From NCBI GenBank assembly GCA_049316985.1, contig JBMOJB010000073.1, positions 1-16,111 on the forward strand: 16,111 nt of DNA, written 5' to 3'. The stretch comes from CANHEE01 sp049316985 (GTDB lineage Bacteria > Bacteroidota > Bacteroidia > Chitinophagales > Saprospiraceae). Made by a program: the position numbers and the translations under genes. The notes under the pieces are model-generated. The model did no database searches and was not told where the DNA came from. It worked only from the letters and a program-made list of their open reading frames with translations. Below are positions 1 through 5,851 of this stretch, piece after piece; position 1 is the first letter of the stretch, and every line of letters starts with the position of its first letter.

Positions 1-124
1 TATTTCGTTGATAATCAAATGCTTATCTTCTCCGAAACTTTAGTTATTAATCATTTGAACTTGATGTTTATCGTCGGTATTAGATTGCTTTTTTATATTA
101 TATATATAATTATCTTCTTAATAC

Positions 125-481
125 TTAGAAAAAGGCATCTTCGAAATGGGTTAGGGAATAAGTGCCATCTTCGTTATAGAGGATGGCTATAATATCATAT
201 CTGATCAGCCAATCGTGATTGTGGGATAAAATATACGCTCCTGCTGCACGAGAAAGGAGTTGTCGTTTGCGAAAGTGGACAAACTGTTCTGGACTCCCAA
301 AATAATCGCTGGATCTCGTTTTGACTTCGATGAAAATTAACTTTTCGTCTTTTTTGGCGACAATATCCAGTTCTGCTCTTTTGTAGCGCCAATTGCGGTC
401 CACAATTTCATAACCTTTTAGAATCAGGAATTGAGCGGCGAGTTCTTCGCCTGTTTTTCCGAGTACAATGTGTTTTGTCAT
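125..481 (-). CDS. YraN / UPF0102 family nuclease-fold protein
   Basis: This is a 118-residue cytoplasmic protein of the YraN (UPF0102) family, which has a restriction-endonuclease-like fold and no firmly established substrate. The family pattern is visible: an N-terminal G-x-x-GEE-x-A segment (residues 8-15), then A-E-L-D (E37, D39), then I-F-I-E-V-K-T-R (E52, K54), which reproduces the D/E...E-x-K layout of PD-(D/E)xK nucleases. The usual G-E-I-D is A-E-L-D here, keeping both acidic residues. Length is normal for the family. The ATG at 481-479 lies 18 bases past the stop of the phosphopantetheinyl transferase gene, so the two are probably co-transcribed. The stop is TAA at 127-125. I am confident of the family. 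A true nuclease role (DNA repair or Holliday-junction processing has been suggested for the family) is not shown by the sequence. Confidence 0.93.
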   Translation of the reverse strand: MTKHIVLGKTGEELAAQFLILKGYEIVDRNWRYKRAELDIVAKKDEKLIFIEVKTRSSDYFGSPEQFVHFRKRQLLSRAAGAYILSHNHDWLIRYDIIAILYNEDGTYSLTHFEDAFF

Positions 482-499
482 GCTTACTGTTTTTACGTA

Positions 500-1138
500 T
501 CATTCTTCCAGGCAATAAGTCAGCGAAAAATCTTTTTCGCAGAAGAAGTAGATCCGGTAGCTGGATTCGAAACTATCTTTTTTCACTTTCCCCAAACCCA
601 TGCCGCCACTTTCGGTATAATTTAGTTTGGAAATAAGTATATGTTCTTTAAAATCGAGTAGTCTTTTCCCATATGCTTTGTAGAGACTTTCTTTGGCGCC
701 CCAGTAAACTGTCAAGTGTTGCTGCCGATTTGTTTCACTAAGATTTTGAAAATCCGGTTCGCTCATGAATTTTGTTGCGATCCTTTCGATTTTAGGCGTG
801 TAGTGCTGAATGTCAATTCCGGACGCCTTATTTGAAATAATCACGGCTGCTAAATCGGCTGAGTGACTTAAAGAAATATACTTTTCCGAATTGGTCAGAT
901 AGGGTTTACCCATTTGGTCCCGTTCGGTTGAAATTCGATCAGTTTGACCCAGTAAGAAATGTAATAAACAACGGGAGGCCAGCCATTCTGTCTTTTTTTT
1001 GGGAGACAACTGGTCTAGCTCAAGTATTTCATTGTTGTTCAGTCTGAGTTGTTTTTTAAAACAGTCATCCGTTTCTGTAATTTTCCAAATACCTAGTTCT
1101 GCTTTATCAGCAAGCCGGTTCCTGTAAATCAGTGGCAT
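500..1138 (-). CDS. 4'-phosphopantetheinyl transferase superfamily protein (Sfp-like)
   Basis: This 212-residue protein should transfer 4'-phosphopantetheine from coenzyme A to a serine of an acyl or peptidyl carrier protein in the cytoplasm. The superfamily motifs appear in order: an I-S-L-S-H-S segment (88-93), G-I-D-I-Q (107-111, metal-binding D109), and W-G-A-K-E-S-L-Y-K (146-154, with K149, E150 and K154). An upstream W-L-A-S-R-C-L-L segment (52-59) matches the N-terminal half of Sfp-type enzymes. Where Bacillus Sfp has a third acidic ligand after G-I-D-I, this protein has Gln111, as do some other superfamily members. Size is that of a short Sfp type. The start at 1138 gives a sensible N-terminus, and a -7-like element lies about 50 bases upstream. 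It is the first gene of a probable operon with the YraN gene. No synthase or carrier-protein gene is in the window, so its target is unknown; it may serve fatty-acid synthesis or a distant natural-product cluster. Confidence 0.92.
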   Translation of the reverse strand: MPLIYRNRLADKAELGIWKITETDDCFKKQLRLNNNEILELDQLSPKKKTEWLASRCLLHFLLGQTDRISTERDQMGKPYLTNSEKYISLSHSADLAAVIISNKASGIDIQHYTPKIERIATKFMSEPDFQNLSETNRQQHLTVYWGAKESLYKAYGKRLLDFKEHILISKLNYTESGGMGLGKVKKDSFESSYRIYFFCEKDFSLTYCLEE

Positions 1139-1187
1139 GTTTTTTTTATAAAAGTATTAAAATTAAGTTTCGCTCAAAATATATGCA

Positions 1188-1195
1188 CAAAAATA
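1188..1195 (-). promoter_or_regulatory. Candidate -7 element for the PPTase-yraN operon
   Basis: Read on the minus strand these bases are TATTTTTG, a perfect match to the Bacteroidota sigma-A -7 consensus TAnnTTTG. They lie about 50 bases upstream of the phosphopantetheinyl transferase start codon. No TTG is found at the usual -33 distance, so only half of the promoter is supported. In AT-rich DNA this match could arise by chance. Confidence 0.4.
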
Positions 1196-1225
1196 TTGAT
1201 TTTAGCATCAAAATCTGTATCTTTG
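1196..1225 (+). promoter_or_regulatory. Promoter of the fibronectin-III-repeat gene
   Basis: A TTG at 1196-1198 and TATCTTTG at 1218-1225 are separated by 19 bases. Both sequence and spacing match the Bacteroidota primary promoter (TTG, about 19 bases, TAnnTTTG). Transcription would begin near 1232 and give a leader of about 150 bases before the chosen start codon at 1381. This places the transcription start downstream of the earliest possible ATG of the open frame (1132) and supports the later start. Confidence 0.62.
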
Positions 1226-1380
1226 TTTCGTTTTTACATAAATTCCTTTGTCCTGATGCAACCATTTTCTACGATGTATTGACTTCAGTATATGATTTGA
1301 TGTACTCAACAAATTTTTCGTTATTAATCTACAACTTTAAAGTAAAGAAAATATTTTATTCACCAAAATCATTATTTAAA

Positions 1381-4080
1381 ATGCAAGCGAAATTTTTACG
1401 TATATTGTTTATACTGTTTCTCGGAAACTTAAGTTACAACGCAGGTGCGCAATCACCATCATTGTGTGTGGCTCCCAGCATTACTACTATTGTTCCTGAT
1501 AGTAATAAAGTTATAGTTAATTGGGTAAGCAATACGATTACGACTATTCCTGTCGCTTATGTTCTGGAGTATACTGCTGCTCCTCAAACCAATCAGAGCA
1601 ATTGGACAAGCGTTACCATTACTACACCAGGATTGAGCTTTGTAGTAAACGGTTTAGATCGCTGTAAGGTTTACATTTTCAGGATGAAAGCCTACTGTGC
1701 CGGCAATACGGTCAGTTCATTTAGTTCTTATAAGGACGTTAAGACTCTTGGATGTTCTAATGCTGCTGTTTGTAATGCTCCTGTAATTTCAACTGTGGTT
1801 TCTGATAGCACAAAAGCTACAGTAAGCTGGGGTGCAACTACTGCTCCACCTGCTGTGGGTAACTACACTTTGCAGTACACACCATCCCCAATGACAAATA
1901 CCAGTGTGTGGACTTCAGTTAACACAAGTAACACCAATGTCACAGTCACAGGGCTACAAACATGCAAAGTTTATCTGTACAGAGTTAAATCAAACTGTTC
2001 CAGCGCACTTTCGAGTCCATGGAGTACTGTCAAAGAATCTAAAACTAAGGGTTGTCCCGTAACAATTACTTGTGCAACTCCTGCCATCGGTACAATAACG
2101 ACTGATAGCACAAAAGCAACAATCAATTGGTCATCGGCAGGTACTATTGGGGCAGCGGCAAGTTACTCTGTTGAGTATACGCCTTCTCCATTGACTAACA
2201 ATAGCGTTTGGACTTCTGTTAGCAGCACATCAACAAGTACAACTATCACTGGTCTGCAAATGTGTACCGGTTATCTTTTCAGAGTGAAGGCCAATTGCTC
2301 ACCGACTTTGTCAAGTGCTTATAGTTCAGTGAAAGACAGCAAAACCAAAGGATGCGCTGTTGTTGTACCATGTACTGTGCCTTCCATTACTAACATTGTT
2401 GCTGATAGTACAAAAGCAACTGCTTATTGGACAAGCACGAATACAACGCCGGGGGTTATCTACACACTTGAATACACTGCACACCCGCAAACGGCAAGCA
2501 GCGTATGGAGCAGTGTGACAACAAGCGCTTTGAACGCAACTGTAAGTGGATTACAAACTTGTGCTTACTATATCTTCAGAGTGAAGGCCAATTGTTCAAG
2601 TACTCAATCCAGTGCTTTTAGCAGTACGAGGGAAATTAAAACCAAAGGATGTGCAGTTCCTTGTAATGCTCCAGTTATTAGTACGATTGCTGCAGACAGT
2701 TCTAAAGTAACTGTGATGTGGACAATTTCAAATTCAGGAATAAGTGGTAGCTACACATTGGAATATACTGCATCGCCGGTTACCAATACAAGTGTCTGGA
2801 CTTCCGTTAATACAACTACCAACACCTTTACAGTGACAGGTTTGCAAATGTGTACCGGATATTTATTCCGAGTCAAAACTAATTGTTCACCTACTTCTTC
2901 GAGCCCGTGGAGTTCCATTAGAGATATCAAAACAAAGGGCTGTGTCGTGATCGTTCCATGTACAACACCTGTTATTGGAACTGTCACTCCTGACAGCACC
3001 AAAGCTACACTTACCTGGTCAAATGCCGGAACTATTGGGGCTTCTTCTTATACTGTAGAATATGCGATTTCGCAGCAAAGTAGCCCACTTGTTTGGACTG
3101 CAGTAAATACAAACAGTACCAGTATAACCATTACAGGTCTGCAAAAGTGTACGGGCTATTTGTTCCGTGTCAAAGCGAATTGCTCAACGACTTCTTCAAG
3201 TGCATGGAGTTCAATCAGAGATACTAAAACAAAAGGATGTGTAGTTGTAGTTCCATGTAGTGCTCCTGTGATTGGTAATGTTTATTCTGATAGCACAAAG
3301 GCAACAATCAACTGGGCAAGTGTTAATTCTACTACAGTTGTATATACTGTTGAATATACCATGTCACCTGTGAGTTCGACAAGTGTTTGGATCTCTGCAA
3401 GTGTAACAGGCACTACTTTTACCGCTACCGGTCTTACTAAATGTAAGGAGTACGTGTTCAGAGTTAAATCAAATTGTTCTGCTACTTCTTCCAGTGCATG
3501 GAGTAAAACTAAAGGTGTAGTAACCAAAGGCTGTCCAACAACTTCTATTTGTGTCAGACCATATAATTTGAACAATGCTGTTTCTGCTAATGGAGTACTA
3601 TTGACGTGGTTAGGGTCAGGAATTCATTTCCAAGTTAGGTACAAAAAAGTCAATAATCTCAATGGAGCATGGACTGTAGTGGATAGTATAAAACCAAATT
3701 CACTTCCAGTTGCTGGTCTTAGCAATTGTACTCGTTATATTTGGCAGGTTCGCGCATTGTGTACCAATAGTGTCTGGTCTTCATGGAGCGATACCAAAGT
3801 CTTTGGAACAATTGGTTGTCCGACTTCACAATCATTGGTAATATCTCCAAACCCGGGTTCGCAGTTTAATCTGTTCTACACGCTCGAGTCCGAAGCAAAA
3901 GTATCATTTGATATTGTTGATCTTCAAGGACGAGTAATTAAACAATATGATGCGGGAATAGGCTATGCAGGCGACAACTCGTTTAATACAGAAACAATAG
4001 ATATTATTTCAGGATTGTACTTTGTCGTCTTGAAGGTAGATGGTGTTCAATATGAAATACAGCGTTGGATTAAGGAATAA
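1381..4080 (+). CDS. Secreted protein with eight Cys-containing fibronectin-III-like repeats and a T9SS sorting domain
   Basis: This is an 899-residue exported, probably surface-attached or released protein. Residues 1-24 form a signal peptide with a hydrophobic core and an A-G-A-Q cleavage site. Eight repeats of 97-102 residues follow, starting at bases 1465, 1771, 2071, 2371, 2662, 2959, 3256 and 3550. Each has the fibronectin-III framework (DSxKxxxxW, Y-x-L/V-E-Y, G-L-Q-x-C, Y-x-F-R-V-K). Residues from about 820 form a T9SS type A sorting domain (S-P-N-P-G start, D-L-Q-G-R-V, then G-L-Y-F-V-V-L). The open frame runs back to 1132, but only the ATG at 1381 places the signal peptide at the N-terminus, and the promoter at 1196-1225 agrees. 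The gene is monocistronic, with a terminator right behind it. Ligand and function are unknown; adhesion is plausible from the architecture only. Confidence 0.9.
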   Translation: MQAKFLRILFILFLGNLSYNAGAQSPSLCVAPSITTIVPDSNKVIVNWVSNTITTIPVAYVLEYTAAPQTNQSNWTSVTITTPGLSFVVNGLDRCKVYIFRMKAYCAGNTVSSFSSYKDVKTLGCSNAAVCNAPVISTVVSDSTKATVSWGATTAPPAVGNYTLQYTPSPMTNTSVWTSVNTSNTNVTVTGLQTCKVYLYRVKSNCSSALSSPWSTVKESKTKGCPVTITCATPAIGTITTDSTKATINWSSAGTIGAAASYSVEYTPSPLTNNSVWTSVSSTSTSTTITGLQMCTGYLFRVKANCSPTLSSAYSSVKDSKTKGCAVVVPCTVPSITNIVADSTKATAYWTSTNTTPGVIYTLEYTAHPQTASSVWSSVTTSALNATVSGLQTCAYYIFRVKANCSSTQSSAFSSTREIKTKGCAVPCNAPVISTIAADSSKVTVMWTISNSGISGSYTLEYTASPVTNTSVWTSVNTTTNTFTVTGLQMCTGYLFRVKTNCSPTSSSPWSSIRDIKTKGCVVIVPCTTPVIGTVTPDSTKATLTWSNAGTIGASSYTVEYAISQQSSPLVWTAVNTNSTSITITGLQKCTGYLFRVKANCSTTSSSAWSSIRDTKTKGCVVVVPCSAPVIGNVYSDSTKATINWASVNSTTVVYTVEYTMSPVSSTSVWISASVTGTTFTATGLTKCKEYVFRVKSNCSATSSSAWSKTKGVVTKGCPTTSICVRPYNLNNAVSANGVLLTWLGSGIHFQVRYKKVNNLNGAWTVVDSIKPNSLPVAGLSNCTRYIWQVRALCTNSVWSSWSDTKVFGTIGCPTSQSLVISPNPGSQFNLFYTLESEAKVSFDIVDLQGRVIKQYDAGIGYAGDNSFNTETIDIISGLYFVVLKVDGVQYEIQRWIKE
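1465..3837 (+). repeat. Tandem array of eight fibronectin-III-encoding units of about 300 bp
   Basis: Units begin at the first cysteine codon of each domain, spaced 306, 300, 300, 291, 297, 297 and 294 bases apart. Units 2-7 are clearly similar, with repeated protein strings such as K-T-K-G-C, D-S-T-K-A-T, S-V-W-T-S-V and F-R-V-K-x-N-C-S. Unit 1 and especially unit 8 are more diverged. Each unit carries four conserved cysteines: at the start, after G-L-x, in x-N-C and in K-G-C. This pattern indicates growth by internal duplication. The synonymous codons differ between units, so the expansion does not look very recent. Confidence 0.88.
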
Positions 4081-4102
4081 TTAAAAATTAAGTATTACTA
4101 GC

Positions 4103-4135
4103 AAGGCTGCTTCGGGTTCCGGAGCAGCCTTTTTT
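4103..4135 (+). terminator. Intrinsic terminator of the fibronectin-III-repeat gene
   Basis: A 9-bp perfect stem (AAGGCTGCT at 4103-4111 with AGCAGCCTT at 4123-4131) encloses an 11-base GC-rich loop. It runs into a T tract ending at 4135. It starts 22 bases after the TAA at 4078-4080. Confidence 0.88.
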
Positions 4136-4140
4136 CGGCC

Positions 4141-4177
4141 ACGAATTAAACGAATGATGCGGATTATCGCGAATTTA
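4141..4177. repeat. Four imperfect 9-10-base CGAAT-type units
   Basis: The units ACGAATTAA, ACGAATGAT, GCGGATTATC and GCGAATTTA follow one another between the terminator and the pirin gene's -7 element. They look like a degenerate short tandem repeat. No function is evident. Confidence 0.35.
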
Positions 4178-4183
4178 TTTTTG
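4176..4183 (+). promoter_or_regulatory. Candidate -7 element of the pirin gene
   Basis: TATTTTTG matches the Bacteroidota -7 consensus TAnnTTTG exactly. It lies 62 bases upstream of the ATG at 4246. No TTG is present at the -33 distance. It is so close to the alternative ATG at 4207 that transcripts would carry only about 17 bases before that codon, which also favours the later start. Confidence 0.42.
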
Positions 4184-4245
4184 GGAAATGCGAACAGTTT
4201 TAACATATGAATTGTTATTCACTACATGCTTTTAAGAAATCATTT

Positions 4246-5391
4246 ATGGAAAAAAAACTACGAAGAAGAGATTTTATATCAAGGTTATCGTTGGGGTTGT
4301 CTGCTTCAGTACTAACTCCTATAAGCAATTTTGCTGCTTCTATGAAGCTTACAAGCTCCCAAAAATTAAAATCTATGAATCCGATTATCAGCATTAAGCC
4401 TTTGGGCTTTCAATGGGAAACAGCAGATCCTTTTTTATTTTGTGTACACCATGAGGATAAATTTCCAAGGGGGAATGATGCCATGGGGCCAGAATTGCAA
4501 TTCCTGAAAGACAGGCATCTTGGTGATGATTTCATTATCAAAGATGGCTTTCGAATGTACCATGGCAAAACTGTACCTGGATTTCCCGGGCATCCTCACA
4601 AAGGCTTTGAGACGATTACGGTGGTAAGAAAAGGAATGGTCGATCATTCAGACTCAATGGGTGCTTCAGGCAGATATGGGGATGGAGACGTTCAGTGGAT
4701 GACCGCCGGAAAAGGTGTTCAACATGCTGAGATGTTTCCGTTGTTGAGCAAAGATGAAGAGAATCCTATGGAATTATTTCAAATTTGGTTGAATCTACCG
4801 AAAAAAAGCAAACTCGTTAAGCCTCATTTTAAAATGATGTGGCAAGATGCAATCCCCAATTACAAACATATCGACAGCGCTGGTAAATTGACCCGTGTTG
4901 AGGTAATTGCAGGGAAATTAAATGATACCCACGCCGTTGCACCACCTCCGGATTCATGGGCAGCAGACCCAGCACACGAAGTGGCGGTTTGGAATATAAA
5001 AATGGATCCGGGAGCAAAATGGTATTTGCCGAAAACTTCACAAGGTATTAATAGGACTATTTATTTCTACGAAGGAAATAATTTGTTACTAAACGGCACT
5101 GAAATACCAAAATATAGTGCAGTAGAATTAGTTGCAGATACTGAGGTTGTTTTGACAGCTGGTGATGAGGCAATTAGCATTTTGCTTTTGCAAGGAAAAC
5201 CTATTGGGGAACCCGTCATTCAATATGGACCGTTTGTAATGAATACCAAGGAGGAAATTAATCAGGCGTTTGAAGAGTACCATGAGACCAGGTTCGGTGG
5301 CTGGCCTTGGCCTAAATATGATCAAGTTCATGATCGTGAAAAAGGAAGATTTGCGAAACATGCAGACGGGAGAGAAGAAATCAAAGGATAA
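4246..5391 (+). CDS. Pirin-family cupin protein with a twin-arginine (Tat) signal
   Basis: This is a 381-residue bicupin of the pirin family; members bind Fe(II) or similar metals and act as quercetinase-like dioxygenases or redox-sensing regulators. The pirin signature is complete: H-P-H-K-G-F-E-T (H116, H118), D-H-S-D-S-x-G, then D-V-Q-W-M-T-A-G-K-G-V-Q-H-A-E (H160, E162). These supply all four metal ligands of characterised pirins. The second cupin half follows to the C-terminus. The frame opens at 4207, but the ATG at 4246 begins M-E-K-K-L-R-R-R-D-F-I-S-R-L, a good twin-arginine motif followed by a hydrophobic stretch and an A-A-S-like cleavage region. That points to folded export to the periplasm. 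Most pirins are cytoplasmic, so this localisation is unusual. It stands alone, with a terminator-like hairpin downstream. The substrate is unknown. Confidence 0.92.
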   Translation: MEKKLRRRDFISRLSLGLSASVLTPISNFAASMKLTSSQKLKSMNPIISIKPLGFQWETADPFLFCVHHEDKFPRGNDAMGPELQFLKDRHLGDDFIIKDGFRMYHGKTVPGFPGHPHKGFETITVVRKGMVDHSDSMGASGRYGDGDVQWMTAGKGVQHAEMFPLLSKDEENPMELFQIWLNLPKKSKLVKPHFKMMWQDAIPNYKHIDSAGKLTRVEVIAGKLNDTHAVAPPPDSWAADPAHEVAVWNIKMDPGAKWYLPKTSQGINRTIYFYEGNNLLLNGTEIPKYSAVELVADTEVVLTAGDEAISILLLQGKPIGEPVIQYGPFVMNTKEEINQAFEEYHETRFGGWPWPKYDQVHDREKGRFAKHADGREEIKG

Positions 5392-5410
5392 TCAAGGCTC
5401 TACGTTGTTC

Positions 5411-5674
5411 TGTGTGGGTAGTCAGGTTTTCTAAGGTAATCGGGAGCAAATTTGATGATTTGATGATTTGAAAATTTGAAAATAAATTGCCTGACTGAAG
5501 GTAGGCAAGAACTTTTCTGGAGTTCTTGCTTTTATAAAAGACTATTCGAGTATTTACGGTTGTACGATAATTCAGGAAACTTACCAGAGGTTAAAATCAA
5601 TGAAGTTGATTAGAAATTACTTTCAAATTTTCAAATTACAGTACATAAAGCTTCAAAAATAGTTTACCCACACA
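5411..5674. repeat. Segment bounded by two nested perfect inverted-repeat pairs
   Basis: The outer pair is TGTGTGGGTA at 5411-5420 with its complement TACCCACACA at 5665-5674 (10 bp). The inner pair is the 16-bp arm at 5466-5481 (core TTTGAAAATTTGAAA) with its complement at 5621-5636. The interior contains no gene. It could be a decayed miniature inverted-repeat element, or DNA or RNA with large-scale secondary structure. The AT-rich inner arms are low complexity, which lowers the weight of that pair alone; the mixed-composition outer pair adds support. Confidence 0.5.
5505..5533 (+). terminator. Probable terminator of the pirin gene
   Basis: GCAAGAAC (5505-5512) pairs perfectly with GTTCTTGC (5522-5529) around a 9-base loop and is followed directly by TTTT. 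It lies about 115 bases after the pirin stop. Its 5' arm overlaps the 3' arm of an alternative hairpin (TTGCCT at 5487-5492 with AGGCAA at 5503-5508), so the two structures exclude each other. Confidence 0.55.
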
Positions 5675-5792
5675 AATTGACATAAACCATAATTAACTTG
5701 CCTCTGTTTTGTTCCGGACAACTAATGAATTTTCGGAGCATTAGTACTTACAACAACCTAAGGCAGATAGCGTTATGCCCTGTTTAAAATAG

Positions 5793-5829
5793 AAAAGCCC
5801 GGAATCTTCAGCAGAAGAAACCGGGCTTT
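5793..5829 (-). terminator. Terminator of the minus-strand T9SS cargo gene
   Basis: AAAGCCCGG (5794-5802) pairs with CCGGGCTTT (5821-5829). Inside, TCTTC (5805-5809) pairs with GAAGA (5814-5818) across a 4-base loop, giving a long two-part hairpin. On the minus strand it is followed by a short U-rich run. It starts 22 bases after the stop of the gene ending at 5852. Confidence 0.78.
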
Positions 5830-5851
5830 AACCTATTGAACGATATGAGAA

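Larger units (their letters stand above)
5392..5851. other. 460-base gene-free stretch rich in inverted repeats
   Basis: No credible coding frame is present between the pirin stop and the end of the convergent T9SS cargo gene. The stretch holds two nested inverted-repeat pairs (5411-5420 with 5665-5674, and 5466-5481 with 5621-5636). It also holds a plus-strand terminator-like hairpin at 5505-5533, a small 7-bp hairpin (5721-5727 with 5739-5745) and the minus-strand terminator at 5793-5829. Low-complexity TTTGATGA/TTTGAAAA units occupy 5451-5481. Confidence 0.7.

Noticed and set aside
97..110. The self-complementary AT tract ATTATATATATAAT near the left end
   Set aside because: Simple TA alternation is expected by chance in such AT-rich intergenic DNA, and it has no T run or GC stem to act as a terminator. 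Bases 1-124 otherwise hold nothing I can support.
1132..1380. An 83-codon N-terminal extension of the fibronectin-III-repeat gene back to an ATG at 1132
   Set aside because: It would bury the signal peptide, overlap the divergent gene's start codon, and begin upstream of the recognised promoter. The ATG at 1381 puts the signal sequence at the N-terminus.
2751..3575. Minus-strand open frames inside the fibronectin-III array (2751-3002 and 3282-3575)
   Set aside because: They mirror the repetitive Thr/Ser/Val-rich coding strand, resemble each other only because the repeats do, and lack any recognisable domain.
1465..3837. Could the ~300-base periodicity be a CRISPR array or phase-variable repeat locus?
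   Set aside because: The units are continuous coding sequence in one frame, far longer than CRISPR repeats, diverged from each other, and encode a known domain fold.
4207..4245. The earlier ATG of the pirin gene
   Set aside because: It adds 13 residues before the twin-arginine motif and lies only about 24 bases from the -7 element. The ATG at 4246 gives a standard Tat signal.
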